Positions 1-9,048 of a stretch of DNA of 64,000 nucleotides are shown piece after piece. The notes beneath the pieces are model-generated. The model was given only the letters and a program-made list of their open reading frames with translations, ran no database searches and had not been told where the DNA came from. This DNA comes from Rapidithrix thailandica (GTDB lineage Bacteria > Bacteroidota > Bacteroidia > Cytophagales > Flammeovirgaceae). A program made the position numbers and the translations under genes. How positions within the stretch are numbered: the first letter of the stretch is position 1; the number at the start of each line of letters is the position of its first letter. The stretch is from contig NZ_JBDKWZ010000027.1 of the NCBI RefSeq assembly GCF_039710355.1, positions 5,245 through 69,244 on the forward strand, in the 5' to 3' direction.

Positions 1-400
1 ACTCTGCCTCCGGGTGTTGCTGTATGGCTTTTTCTACATCATAGGCGTAGTTTTCCGGGTCGGTTTCCGTTTCGTCTAAGATAAACTGAAAATTTTTCGA
101 CCCGGCTTCCAAAGGATGCAAGTGCACATCGTGTATTCCGGGCAGGACCATATGGTTTTGTAAATCGATAATTTTGGCTTCTTCCGAGGCCTTCTTTTGC
201 ACCTCCCGGTTACTTCCGATGAGTGTAATGACGCCTTTTTCCACAAGCATGGCTTCTGCCCAAGGCTGCTCCTCATTGACCGTATAAATTTTTCCATTGA
301 AATATACTTGCCGGTCACTTTGTTCCGCGGACGGGCTCTTGTTCTTTTTACAAGAAAACAGGCTGAAAATGAGTAAAATGAAAATCGGATTCATGTGCAT
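1..400 (-). CDS. Amidohydrolase lipoprotein (YtcJ-like), N-terminal part only
   Basis: The reading frame runs off the left edge with no stop, so only about 133 N-terminal residues are present. It begins at either of two nearby Met codons (400 or 394). A lipoprotein signal follows (hydrophobic run ending FSLFSC, then KKNK). Next comes a typical amidohydrolase start: VYFNGKIYTVNE, a small beta sandwich, then MVLPGIHDVHLHP, whose HxH supplies two metal ligands. The order matches YtcJ-like amidohydrolases, which hydrolyse amide bonds in unknown small substrates. The Cys at the end of the signal suggests membrane anchoring. Substrate is unknown. It lies 41 bp downstream of the GH92 gene on the same strand and may be co-transcribed. 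Confidence 0.8.
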   Translation of the reverse strand, partial: MHMNPIFILLIFSLFSCKKNKSPSAEQSDRQVYFNGKIYTVNEEQPWAEAMLVEKGVITLIGSNREVQKKASEEAKIIDLQNHMVLPGIHDVHLHPLEAGSKNFQFILDETETDPENYAYDVEKAIQQHPEAE

Positions 401-441
401 CAGGTGTTTATGGCTAGTTATTGTTGGAAATCATCGGCTTT

Positions 442-3400
442 TTATTTCTCAGGGCGGTTTTTCATTTCCAGTACGAGCTTGCCGCCTTTTATCAATTCTT
501 TTTGAGGAAATCGCCAAGTATTCAGTTTTTTGCCATTCAGCCTGGCAGAGTGGATGTACTTGTTTTCCCGGGAGGCATTTTTAGCTTCAATGACAAAGGT
601 GTTGCCTCCATAATACTTTTCGCTCAGGTGAATAGTGACCTTTTCGAATCTTGGGCTGCCCAGTTCATAGTGCGGGTCGGTCGATGCTCCTCCATCCATT
701 TGAAATAAGCCAAGGGTACTCATCACAAACCAGGCGCTCATTTGGCCTTGGTCTTCGTCTCCGGGATAGGCGTCTCTGGGGCCTAAGCCATAGTACTTTT
801 CCTGGATGGCACGGGTCCACTTTTGGGTAAGCCAGGGGGCATTCGCATGATTAAACAGGTAGGAAGATTGCATATTGGATTCATTCCCATGATTGATGGG
901 GTACTTGGAAAAGTTGTCCGAAAGGGCATTAAAGTACACTTTTTCAGATTCTTCCATTGCCTTGTCCAAACGTTCGACAAACTGCTTTCTTCCCATCAAT
1001 TGGAGCAAGCCGGGTACATTATGGGGGACGTACCAGCTATACTGCCAGCTATTGGATTCGCAGAATCCGGGTGCGTGAAAGGGATCAAAATTTTCATACC
1101 AGGAGCCATCTTCCTTTCTCGGCCGTACAAAACCCGACTCCTGATCGTAAATATGGCGCCAGTTTTCGGAACGCTGCATAAAAGTCCGGTAAGTAGTGTC
1201 TTTGTTCAGAGATTTGGCAAATTGTGCAAAACACCAGTCCTGGTACGCATATTCCATGGTGTTGGACACATAGCTTTGCACATCGTTATTTAAAGGGACA
1301 TATCCTTTGTCCAGGTAATACTGATAACTTTCGTTGCCCACCTGGCCCCCTCCGGGGTGCTTTTCCATCAGTGCCGTTTGCTGATGGTGCATCGCCCTGA
1401 ACATTTTATCCGTATCGAAGTCCCGGATGCCGTGCTGGTAGGCCGCCACGATGAGTGGAATTTCGGGTTGGCCGATCATTACTCTGAAGTACTCCATTCC
1501 CGGATTCCCTATGGGCAGCCATCCCCCTTTGTCGTACATTTCCAGATAAGTATGTATCCAGTTAGAGGCATATTCGGGAGCGAGCAGGTTGTAAAACGGC
1601 ACCAGGTTCCAGTGCCAGCCCCAATAGCCGTCACTTCCGTACACGGGTTTGGAAGGGTCCGTTTGTTGCGTTTTTTCATTCATATCCACCCATTTCCCAT
1701 TCACATCGCTCCAGGTATTTCTGGGACTTAATGCTCTGTAAAAATTCGAGTAAAACTTCACCTTTTGAAGGTAATCGTCCGTCTCTACCTCCACCCGGCT
1801 TAATAAACGGTTCCACGCATTTTTCTGATTTTGTACAATCGCTTCGAAGTCCCAGCCAAAGGGTTCGCTCATTTCTTTTTGCAGGTTCAGTCTGGCCTGT
1901 TCCGTACTCACCAGGGAGATGCCGGTACGGATTTTTACACTTTGTGTCCCTTTGGCAAATTGTACGAAAGCCCCTGCATCTTTGATGGCAAAGTTTTGCA
2001 GGTAGTGGCTCCAGCTAGGTTCGTACGTGGCCTTATGGATCAAGTCGGTGTTTTCGGTAATCCGGTCCAGCACCCATCCGCCCATTTTTTCCATGGGCGT
2101 GTCAAATTGCATGACAAAATGCAAGGTGTAATCTTGCTCTCCGGCATATCCTGTGGAAGAACAATGTGATACTGCCCATCCCTCTATTTCCGTAGCACTT
2201 ACCTTTTTAATTTGGGCATCGCGCAATTCCCAAACGTATTCCGAGGGAAAATGCAAGTCGATAAGGACCCGGTTTACCTTTTCTGCGGGAAGCGTATAGC
2301 GCTGCATGGATGCCCGGGTCGTTGCGGTTAGCTCTGCCCGGATGTCATAGTCCAGTAAATCCACAGTATACTTTCCGATGGAGGCCTGTTCGGTGTGTTT
2401 GTCGATGCGTGAGCGATAGCCTAAATCAGGGTTGCTTTCCGGGCCGGGTTGGGTAAATAAGGGGCCATTGGCCGGCATCGTTAACAGCCCGGCCATCGTC
2501 CACTCATGAAGATGACTGAAGCCCATGATGTTTTCGATTTGATAATCATAGCCGGCTTTCCAACGGCTGTCTTCGTTTTCCGGGGCAATTTTTACCATAC
2601 CCATAGGCATCCAGGGTCCCGGAGCGATCATCCACCTTGAGCCGCTTGTCCCCATAAACTGGTTGACATAGTCCGAAGGGCTGACCAAAGCTGAGGGCAT
2701 CCGCTCAAGTTGATCGCTAAATATCAATTTTCCACCGACCAACACCTGCACGTTTGACAGCGTTTTTTTGTAGATGGCCGGAAATTCAAATTCAAGGACG
2801 GAGTGCCCCTCCTCTATGGGTAGTTGCAATTGCATGCCATCTACCACAGCGGTAGCGATGTTTTTTTTACCCCTATGGCGTATGTCTACCAATAAAGGCA
2901 AGCTACGGGTTTCTTCTTTGCGGATTTCGTGTTGGGCAAAAGCAACCGAGTGGATCAAGGTTTTTCCCGGAGAGGTGATTTGCAGGGACGAAGGGCCGTA
3001 TAATTGAATGGCATCGAAGGCACACCAGTTTCCGGTTAAGTTTTGAAAAATGAGTTCGTTGATCCCTTCCCTGAATACGGAATGCGGAATGTCAAAGACA
3101 AGCACTTGAGGGGTGGCCTTCATGTTTTCCGGCAGCTTCCCGGAGCTTCCCGGTTTGAACTGTTGTTCATAAAATTTGCCATTCACCATGCACCTGAACA
3201 ATGGAGCCTCTTCGGAGCTGACGGCATAAATGCCGACATGCAGTTGACAATTTCCCCGGGCGGGCAGCTTTGTGATTTCAAAATAGACGGGAAGTTGATG
3301 CAAAGCCCTGCCAGCCCAGTAGCCGTAGCCTGCAAAACTATCCATAGGCCCGGGAAGTAGATAGGGAAAATCTTTGGAAGGGGAGGACTCACCAACTACA

Positions 3401-3609
3401 TAATACCGATGAACTCCGCCAAAGCCTTCCGGTACAAAATCCTGATAACGGTTGGGAGATAGGGCAAATTCCGAAACAGCCGTATCCGGTTCTCCAATCT
3501 TCCATATCAACTTTTGCAGGTCCGCTTGGGCACGGGCATTGAAATGGGAAAGTGTTGCTAAAATGAAAAGTACTTGGTAGGGTATACCTTTGAGTAATCT
3601 GTTTTTCAT
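442..3609 (-). CDS. Secreted GH92 alpha-mannosidase with N-terminal lectin-like domain
   Basis: This 1055-residue protein has an N-terminal signal peptide ending near ARAQA. Residues about 30-205 form a beta-rich module resembling the lyase-associated carbohydrate-binding domains seen in front of some Bacteroidota glycosidases. The GH92 N-domain starts at VNQFMGTSGSRW (about residue 315), and the alpha/alpha barrel carries YWGWHWN, a GNES motif and GDEDQGQMSAW. The last corresponds to the acidic catalytic loop of GH92 Ca-dependent exo-mannosidases. GH92 enzymes remove alpha-linked mannose from N-glycans or yeast mannan by inversion. It is about 300 residues longer than the other GH92 in this window, due to the added N-terminal module. 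Linkage specificity cannot be read from the sequence. Confidence 0.92.
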   Translation of the reverse strand: MKNRLLKGIPYQVLFILATLSHFNARAQADLQKLIWKIGEPDTAVSEFALSPNRYQDFVPEGFGGVHRYYVVGESSPSKDFPYLLPGPMDSFAGYGYWAGRALHQLPVYFEITKLPARGNCQLHVGIYAVSSEEAPLFRCMVNGKFYEQQFKPGSSGKLPENMKATPQVLVFDIPHSVFREGINELIFQNLTGNWCAFDAIQLYGPSSLQITSPGKTLIHSVAFAQHEIRKEETRSLPLLVDIRHRGKKNIATAVVDGMQLQLPIEEGHSVLEFEFPAIYKKTLSNVQVLVGGKLIFSDQLERMPSALVSPSDYVNQFMGTSGSRWMIAPGPWMPMGMVKIAPENEDSRWKAGYDYQIENIMGFSHLHEWTMAGLLTMPANGPLFTQPGPESNPDLGYRSRIDKHTEQASIGKYTVDLLDYDIRAELTATTRASMQRYTLPAEKVNRVLIDLHFPSEYVWELRDAQIKKVSATEIEGWAVSHCSSTGYAGEQDYTLHFVMQFDTPMEKMGGWVLDRITENTDLIHKATYEPSWSHYLQNFAIKDAGAFVQFAKGTQSVKIRTGISLVSTEQARLNLQKEMSEPFGWDFEAIVQNQKNAWNRLLSRVEVETDDYLQKVKFYSNFYRALSPRNTWSDVNGKWVDMNEKTQQTDPSKPVYGSDGYWGWHWNLVPFYNLLAPEYASNWIHTYLEMYDKGGWLPIGNPGMEYFRVMIGQPEIPLIVAAYQHGIRDFDTDKMFRAMHHQQTALMEKHPGGGQVGNESYQYYLDKGYVPLNNDVQSYVSNTMEYAYQDWCFAQFAKSLNKDTTYRTFMQRSENWRHIYDQESGFVRPRKEDGSWYENFDPFHAPGFCESNSWQYSWYVPHNVPGLLQLMGRKQFVERLDKAMEESEKVYFNALSDNFSKYPINHGNESNMQSSYLFNHANAPWLTQKWTRAIQEKYYGLGPRDAYPGDEDQGQMSAWFVMSTLGLFQMDGGASTDPHYELGSPRFEKVTIHLSEKYYGGNTFVIEAKNASRENKYIHSARLNGKKLNTWRFPQKELIKGGKLVLEMKNRPEK

Positions 3610-3931
3610 TATGTTTTACAAATATGTAATGAGTATCATATGAGTTTGAGGGCAAGATATAATAATTTGTCCAAATGTTCAAACATATAAAAATATATGC
3701 ATCAAACAATAGGTGCCGGCATTTTTTTACCATAGAAGGTATTTGCTTTCTATTAATAGCTTCGGTTATATTAATTCAAGTGGCCACCGTTGATCAATGA
3801 CGAATTGAATGTTGCTTTGCAGGCATGAACCGGAAAAGAAATGCTTATCAAGCGAGCAGGCCGGGAAAAGGGCAATGAAGTGAAATACTACAATTTACTT
3901 TGGCTGTGACCATCTATATTTATACTTAATT

Positions 3932-4254
3932 ATGAAAACTTATCGAATCAATATACGCAATCAAGTGAAAGCTTTCAGTCCTACGGTTGTGATGGTATTG
4001 GGAATATATTTAGCCGTTTACTTTGCAAATGGCTATAGGGTTTTGCATTTTAATATCCTTTTCAAGAGCTTATTAAAGTAGCCAAGTACAAAACTTTTTT
4101 GAATCGCTTGCCGGCAGTGTCTTATCATTTTTATCAACTTCAGTTTAAAGACAGCCGTGAAGTGATCGTTACTTCCTTAGTATTCAGAGAGTTTCCTGTT
4201 AAGGGAAAAAATATTTCTCATCAGTATAAAATGTTGGCTTATGTGCCTATTTGA
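3932..4254 (+). pseudogene. Frameshifted remnant of a small membrane protein
   Basis: An ATG frame of 49 codons (3932-4081) encodes a Lys/Arg-rich start followed by a hydrophobic segment (VVMVLGIYLAVYFA). It stops at 4079, but the +1 frame continues open from about 4060 to 4252 through ELIKVAKYKTF and LPAVSYHFYQLQFKDSREV. One missing base near 4057 would join both halves into a protein of about 107 residues with one membrane segment. The family is not recognised. Base composition is lower in GC than the neighbouring GH92 gene. It could also be two chance frames. Confidence 0.35.
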
Positions 4255-4345
4255 AAGTTGATATAGCTGTTATAAAAGAGGTTATCAAGTAACATTTAGA
4301 GGAATTTAAAGAGTTAACTTCTGAACATCTTTCTTTATATTCAAT

Positions 4346-4400
4346 GAAGTGAATTAAACTTTTTCATTTTCGGTCAAAAACTATACGTTTAAATCACTTC
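4346..4400. repeat. MITE-like element, minimal 55-bp copy
   Basis: The two ends GAAGTGAATTAAAC and GTTTAAATCACTTC are present with only about 27 bp between them. Full copies in this window are 161 bp, so this copy has lost the interior but kept both terminal inverted repeats and the inner CGGTCAAAAACTATAC block. Confidence 0.75.
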
Positions 4401-4530
4401 AATAATTACACATCCTATATGAAAAGGAGCAAGATGATTATCGATTTTATAATTGCCCGAAACTTCATTATAACCTAAGTTTTCTATTCTATATTTTGTC
4501 ATTTTACCATGCTTCATTTGGGCACTATAC

Positions 4531-4560
4531 TATGACATGATGGTTGCCCACCATGTCATA
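4531..4560 (-). terminator. Hairpin downstream of GNAT gene
   Basis: TATGACATG and CATGTCATA form 9-bp perfect arms around a TGG/CCA inner stem. The hairpin lies 9 bp past the stop of the GNAT gene, as expected for an intrinsic terminator, though its T-run is weak. Confidence 0.55.
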
Positions 4561-4569
4561 TTTCAAGAA

Positions 4570-5118
4570 TTACCAGTACACAGGATTATCCAATGCTTCA
4601 ACACAATAGGATTTCCCTTGAATTGGCTTGATTTCACCATCTTCTAGCGATTGAGCTATCCAACCTTCAGGATAAGTCAATTTCAATGGAGACGGAATCA
4701 TGTCTTCTGTAATGGGCCTGTATCCCACTTTAGAATAAAAATTAATATCGCCATAGGTTACCATCACCTGCATACCTTCACGTTTTAGAAAATCATGTGC
4801 GTAATGGATTAAGCTTTGTCCTACCCCTGTACCTTGTGCAGATGTAGCAACCGCTGCGGGTGATAATAGCCAAGTGTTAATATTACTTAGCTCAAATCTC
4901 ATTCTTGAAAAGATAACCCCACCTATTATTTCTTTGCCTTTTGTAGTAATGAAGATCCGCATGTCTTCTTTGGGTGTTATTTCAAGGAGCTTCTTTACTA
5001 ATGCTCCTATGGCGTTTCCTTCCTTTTCTCCCTCAGAGTCAGTAAATGTTTGTGCGAATAATTGAATGATCTCACTATTTCGGTCTCCCTTATATATAGA
5101 ATTTTGCATGATTATCAA
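4570..5118 (-). CDS. GNAT family N-acetyltransferase
   Basis: The protein is 182 residues (179 if the second Met is used). The acetyl-CoA fold is visible: a central strand with LLSPAAVATSAQGTGVGQSLI (residues about 83-103) is motif A with the pyrophosphate loop. This is followed by FLKREGMQVMVTYGD and the C-terminal NFYSKVGYRPIT (motif B). The pattern is closest to YhbS-like acetyltransferases. Members transfer acetyl groups to small amines or protein N-termini, and the substrate here is unknown. It stands alone, flanked by two MITE-like repeats and degraded sequence. It appears intact. Confidence 0.85.
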   Translation of the reverse strand: MIIMQNSIYKGDRNSEIIQLFAQTFTDSEGEKEGNAIGALVKKLLEITPKEDMRIFITTKGKEIIGGVIFSRMRFELSNINTWLLSPAAVATSAQGTGVGQSLIHYAHDFLKREGMQVMVTYGDINFYSKVGYRPITEDMIPSPLKLTYPEGWIAQSLEDGEIKPIQGKSYCVEALDNPVYW

Positions 5119-5458
5119 CTTGATTATTAAATAATTAAAAGGTGCTTTCTACCTTAAACCATAAACGCATAGGGCAATTCCATTTAGGTCTTAAACCAAT
5201 GAGCATAGACGGCACATTTGCTAAGAACATGTATCAATAAGAAAATTAATTTTGGAAAATTACACCTGATGCAACACGGCAAAGACACCATTGCATAGGT
5301 ATTTTGAGAAGTGTCGACAGTAACGAATTACACAGACCTAATTCTGATTACTGTCTACTATACCGACTCCTGAGAGTTTAATATGTGAAGAATATTATTT
5401 TTCATAAAGGCACAAAGATATGAATCATGACGGTTTTTGCCAACGATTACCACAATCA
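5119..5458. other. Intergenic stretch with no recognisable gene
   Basis: This AT-rich 340-bp stretch upstream of the GNAT gene contains no convincing reading frame. It should hold the GNAT promoter on the minus strand, but no clear TAnnTTTG box was found. Confidence 0.4.
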
Positions 5459-5668
5459 GAAGTGATTTTATGCAGGCATAATTGGCTGAAAAATTACCTT
5501 TTATTCTCTTCAAAGCTTTTCTTTAAGCGTCTAAATGAGTAGCATGATATTTATTTTCTTGAATACGATTACCCTGTTTTGGCATTGCAACCATTAGATT
5601 AGTATAAGCCTCTGATAATCCGATTTTGATTCTATTTTCGGTCAAAAACTATACGTTTAAATCACTTC
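5459..5668. repeat. Divergent MITE-like copy
   Basis: The right about 50 bp match the full copies closely (cgattttgattctattttc, then CGGTCAAAAACTATACGTTTAAATCACTTC read as two blocks). The left end GAAGTGATTTTATGC resembles the terminal inverted repeat. The interior is unrelated or heavily diverged and 50 bp longer, so this is an old or recombined copy. The left boundary is uncertain. Confidence 0.5.
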
Positions 5669-5739
5669 ATTAATTGATCCTTACCTTAAAGAAACTGAAT
5701 GAATTTATTGTGAATCAATTTCTTAATAATGTTTAACAG

Positions 5740-5924
5740 TTACAACTCCATTCCTAACTGCCGGGTCAATTCGGCTTTTCCTTTAAAAGTGATCAGCACC
5801 TCCCGGGTACCTTTTTTCTTCTGATCCAATCTTTTGTTAGCATCGTTCTCCATACGATGACAGAACGGGCTTTGTCCCCAATCAACAAGGCGATTTGACT
5901 AAATTGATTTTCAAGTTCTTCCAT
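5740..5924 (-). pseudogene. Internally deleted ArsR-type regulator
   Basis: The minus strand starts MEELENQFSQIALLIGDKAR, the usual first helices of a winged-helix ArsR-like repressor. It then jumps frame and continues LDQKKKGTREVLITFKGKAE..LGMEL, which matches the C-terminal end of such proteins (TxxG....LG.EL). The DNA-recognition helix and wing between them are missing, so only about 60 codons of about 225 remain and the gene cannot work. Its first codon touches the transposase remnant that follows, suggesting the IS event caused or accompanied the damage. Confidence 0.6.
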
Positions 5925-6193
5925 TTCAAGACCTAGGCTTCCAGGGCTTCCACCCTGAGGGTACAACAGTGTTTATGCCCAAGAGAAAATCCAGGAAGGG
6001 GCAGCCCTCTGAGTTGGAAAAGTGGGCAAACCAACTGATATCCTCTTGGGAACATGTGATCGGAAGTGTAAAAGTGCTCAGAGTACTCAAAAATAAAATA
6101 AGGATAAGGGGAATCGACAAAAGGCAGGGCGTCTTTTTGATAGGTTGTGCTTTGCACAATCTTAAAAAACTCCCCTTAATCAATCATTCGTAA
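5925..6193 (+). mobile_element. IS5-type (DDE_Tnp_4) transposase C-terminal fragment
   Basis: Reading forward, the frame gives DLGFQGFHPEGTTVFMPKRK, then SSWEHVIGSVKVLRVLKNKI and GVFLIGCALHNL. The D-x-GFQG block, the E of EHVIG and the closing CALHNL are hallmarks of the last third of IS5/HARBI-like DDE transposases (second D and the E of the triad). The N-terminal two thirds and both inverted repeats are absent, so the element is dead. It is wedged between an ArsR remnant and a CBS remnant. Confidence 0.7.
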
Positions 6194-6204
6194 TAATCTC
6201 TATT

Positions 6205-6553
6205 ATGTCTACCAAACTTTTTACGGTAAACGAAAACGATCTTGCCGAGCTGGCTACCTGTATTATGCAATGGAAAAATATCCACCATATGCCGGTAGAG
6301 GATAGTAGTGGTAAATTACTTACCTGGACACAAATGGAGTGCTTCCTGGAAAGGCAAAAATATAATGGATACAGTGGCCGGTATTATGATCAAAGAAGTA
6401 CTGACGGTAAATACGGGTACTGAAATACAGGAGGCCATTGCATTGATGAAGCAAAACAAAATAGGGTGTTTACCAGTAATACAAGAGAAATTTCTTGTAG
6501 GGATCATCACGATAAAAGATGTAACAGAGTTTGACTATGGCAAAGATCTATAA
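6205..6553 (+). pseudogene. CBS-domain protein, frameshifted C-terminal remnant
   Basis: The first frame (6205-6423) encodes a CBS half with WKNIHHMPVEDSSGKLL and LTWTQM. The second frame (from about 6308, strong from 6360) encodes the partner with MIKEVLTVNTGTEIQEAIALMKQNKIGCLPV and LVGIITIKDV. Two CBS motifs normally sit in one chain, so one base has been gained or lost around 6340-6360. In many Bacteroidota a GCS2-type glutamate-cysteine-ligase/CBS fusion precedes the same desuccinylase-like gene. This piece may be the tail of such a fusion, with the ligase part lost (inference). Confidence 0.65.
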
Positions 6554-7757
6554 CGAAGCGCTAGACAGCACTGTGGAATTGAAACGGGTAATCGGTCATA
6601 TTCAAGGTGCGAAACCCGGTCCGACTCTCATCTTCATCGGTGGCATTCATGGCAATGAGCCCTCCGGAGTTTTTGCCTTGAATAAAGTAGTGGAAGAGTT
6701 ATGCCATCAGGACATTGAACTGCAGGGTAATCTGTATGCGTTGAGTGGCAATTTGTGGGCATTGGAAAAAGGTGTTCGCTTTCACAGGCAAGACTTGAAT
6801 CGACTGTGGACCGTTGACAAGGTGAGGGCATTGGAAAATGACCGGATAGGGGTAAATAATGAAGACGTAAACCAACAGGTGGAAATCTATACACTCATTC
6901 GCCATATTTTAGATACGGAAAGCGGCCCCTTCTACTTCTTTGATTTACACACCACATCCAGTACAACGATCCCATTTCTGACTGTAAACGATAGTTTGTT
7001 GAACAGAAAATTTATTCAACAATATCCGGTTCCGATGATTTTGGGTATTGAAGAGTACTTGGATGGGCCTTTTTTGAGCTATATCAATGAATTGGGGTAT
7101 GTGTCTTTTGGATTTGAAGCCGGGCAACATGATGACCCGGCTTCAATCGAAAATCATATCGCTTTCATCTACCTTTCGTTAGTGTTTGCGAATGTAGTGG
7201 CAAAAGAAAGCATAAATTTTGAACAGTATTACCAACGTCTTGCCAAAGCCTCAGGTTACATCCGGAGCTTCTATGAGATATTTTACTGTTATAAAATTAA
7301 AGCGGGTGAAAAATTCACCATGTTGCCCGGCTATCTCAACTTTCAGCAAGTGAAGAAAGGGCAACTGTTGGCAAAAAGCAATAATAAGCCTGTACTTGCT
7401 CCTAACACATCACGAATTTTTATGCCACTTTACCAGTCGCAAGGTGATGACGGGTTTTATTCCATACGTAGTATCCGGCCCATATTTTTGGCGCTTTCTG
7501 CCGTGTTACGCAAGTGTAGGTTGGACCGTATAGTCCCTTTGTTACCAGGCGTGCGATGGGCTACTGTTTACAAAGATTCACTCATCGTCAACCGGAAAAT
7601 AGCGCGTTTTTTTGCAAAACAATTGTTGCATCTTTTAGGCTATCGTTGTAAGCAAATGAATGGTACATATTTGATGATTAAAAGCCGGGAATTTGCTTCA
7701 AGAACGAAAGAATATCAGAAAGAAAGTTGGAATCAACGCCACCCGATCAAAAATTAA
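6531..7757 (+). CDS. Succinylglutamate desuccinylase/aspartoacylase-like M14 hydrolase
   Basis: A 408-residue zinc hydrolase. GGIHGNEPSG (residues about 36-45) gives the HxxE zinc ligands and FDLHTTSS gives the third ligand His. The C-terminal beta domain (about 260-340) is typical of the AstE/AspA family, which cleaves N-acyl amino acids. The start overlaps the end of the broken CBS frame by 23 bp (alternative Met at 6537), so the two were once translationally coupled. The extra roughly 70 C-terminal residues are basic (KCRLDRIVPLL..KSREFASRTKEYQ). The gene looks intact although everything upstream is degraded. Substrate is unknown. Confidence 0.85.
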   Translation: MTMAKIYNEALDSTVELKRVIGHIQGAKPGPTLIFIGGIHGNEPSGVFALNKVVEELCHQDIELQGNLYALSGNLWALEKGVRFHRQDLNRLWTVDKVRALENDRIGVNNEDVNQQVEIYTLIRHILDTESGPFYFFDLHTTSSTTIPFLTVNDSLLNRKFIQQYPVPMILGIEEYLDGPFLSYINELGYVSFGFEAGQHDDPASIENHIAFIYLSLVFANVVAKESINFEQYYQRLAKASGYIRSFYEIFYCYKIKAGEKFTMLPGYLNFQQVKKGQLLAKSNNKPVLAPNTSRIFMPLYQSQGDDGFYSIRSIRPIFLALSAVLRKCRLDRIVPLLPGVRWATVYKDSLIVNRKIARFFAKQLLHLLGYRCKQMNGTYLMIKSREFASRTKEYQKESWNQRHPIKN

Positions 7758-7851
7758 GTACCCTGAAGGTAAACAGCCTTCAGTCCGGAAAATATTTCGC
7801 TTTTCTCCCCTTCTCCAATCAATATTCAAGTCCGGTTGTATCACTGAAGAA

Positions 7852-8174
7852 TTAAGCTTTGATCGTAGTGATCGTCATTTTTCCTTTCCCGTGTTCCTTC
7901 TGCCTGGTCTTCATATTGTTCCACTATGTAATTTCGTTTAGCTGCAATGGACAAGAAAAACAGCATATGGCAACTTGAAACCGCAGCAACAAATGCTTCC
8001 TCCGGATCTACTGCCGAAGCATCTGACATCGGTGTAGGAACTACTTCAGGGGATGAAGAAGCCAGCTATACAAGCTCCTCCGGCAAAAGTCCAATGATGT
8101 GCTCTGTTGTAGCGATTGTCAATAAATACTTCTTTGGGCTGTTTATACTGGTTGATCTTCGCGATACCTTTCAC
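7852..8174 (-). pseudogene. OsmC/Ohr family peroxidase, frameshifted
   Basis: Three pieces in different frames rebuild an OsmC protein. They are EVFIDNRYNRAHHWTFAGG (upstream frame, stop at 8046), then LASSSPEVVPTPMSDASAVD and EEAFVAAVSSCHMLFFLSIA in the next frame, then GKGKMTITTIKA in a third frame ending at 7852. The central SSCHMLFFLS carries the conserved peroxidatic-region Cys. At least two frameshifts are needed, so the gene is dead unless the sequence is wrong. OsmC proteins reduce organic peroxides. Confidence 0.75.
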
Positions 8175-8622
8175 ACTCGTTTTTTCTTTAGTTTCATTCT
8201 GAACTGAAGCATGGTTTTTTAATGTAAAATACGCTTTTTTTGGGGCTGATAAGAATTTTGGTGGAAATTGTTCATGAATTGCGATTTTCTGTTTTTTCAG
8301 CCATTCATAAGCGTGGTGACTGTTTTTACGGATCTGCCCTACACTTTAGACGGAAGGCATTTATTTTTGTCTTATGGGAGTAGGAGGTTGGATCTAATAA
8401 CAACCTTGCCTCATTGTCCGTTGATAAAAGAACTAATTAAAAACCTTTGTATACCGGAGAGATAAAAAAACAGAAGGCCGTATATTTGTACACACTGTAA
8501 ACTCCCTATAGTGGGTATACAAGGGAACTTTAGACAATTGAAAACCTAAAAAAAGCATAAATGCCGGCATTGTGAAAAGGATCGCTTAAGAAACCGGACA
8601 AGAAAAAAGAGCACTAATTGAT
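8175..8622. other. Stretch upstream of speD
   Basis: No convincing gene is seen, although the minus frame remains open from about 8350 into the OsmC remnant. A TATATTTG at 8481-8488 matches the Bacteroidota -7 box TAnnTTTG and could start a 130-nt leader for the SAM decarboxylase. No good -33 partner lies 19 bp upstream of it. Confidence 0.4.
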
Positions 8623-8991
8623 ATGGAAACGAGTGGAAAACATCATATAGTAGAATTGTGGGGAAGTACTTTTGACAAACTTAACGACCTTGATTTTATT
8701 CGAAAAACTTTAATACAAGCAGCTGAAAAAGCCGGTGTGGATATCCGGGAAAAAATCTTTCATCGATTTACGCCTCATGGTCTGAGTGGGGTGCTTGTCT
8801 TGGCGGAATCGCATTTATCCATTCACACATTTCCCGAACACGGTTATGCCAGCGTTGATATTTATACTTGTGGTGATTCAGTGAATCCTTCATTGGCCAT
8901 TGATCATATTTGTGAACAATTAGCCGCCACTTCCGTTGAAAAACTGGAGATAAACCGGGGGGAGAAGCCTATGAGAATTATTTCCCATTGA
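8623..8991 (+). CDS. speD: S-adenosylmethionine decarboxylase proenzyme
   Basis: This 122-residue protein has the length of prokaryotic class 1 AdoMet decarboxylases. It carries their processing site LAESHLSIHTFPEHGY. Autocleavage between Glu62 and Ser63 should turn Ser63 into the pyruvoyl cofactor of the alpha chain. His68 and Cys83 (DIYTCG) correspond to the catalytic His and Cys. The enzyme makes decarboxylated AdoMet, the aminopropyl donor for spermidine synthesis, in the cytoplasm. No spermidine synthase lies nearby. The gene appears intact in a region otherwise rich in broken genes. Confidence 0.95.
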   Translation: METSGKHHIVELWGSTFDKLNDLDFIRKTLIQAAEKAGVDIREKIFHRFTPHGLSGVLVLAESHLSIHTFPEHGYASVDIYTCGDSVNPSLAIDHICEQLAATSVEKLEINRGEKPMRIISH

Positions 8992-9048
8992 TGTCAGGAA
9001 GACGTTTTCAGAAAAGCGGAAAGCTTCATTTGGGGAAATACCGGAAGG

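Noticed and set aside
8268..8465. Plus-strand frame of 65 codons before speD
   Set aside because: No coding character and no family resemblance; it overlaps the leader region of the SAM decarboxylase.
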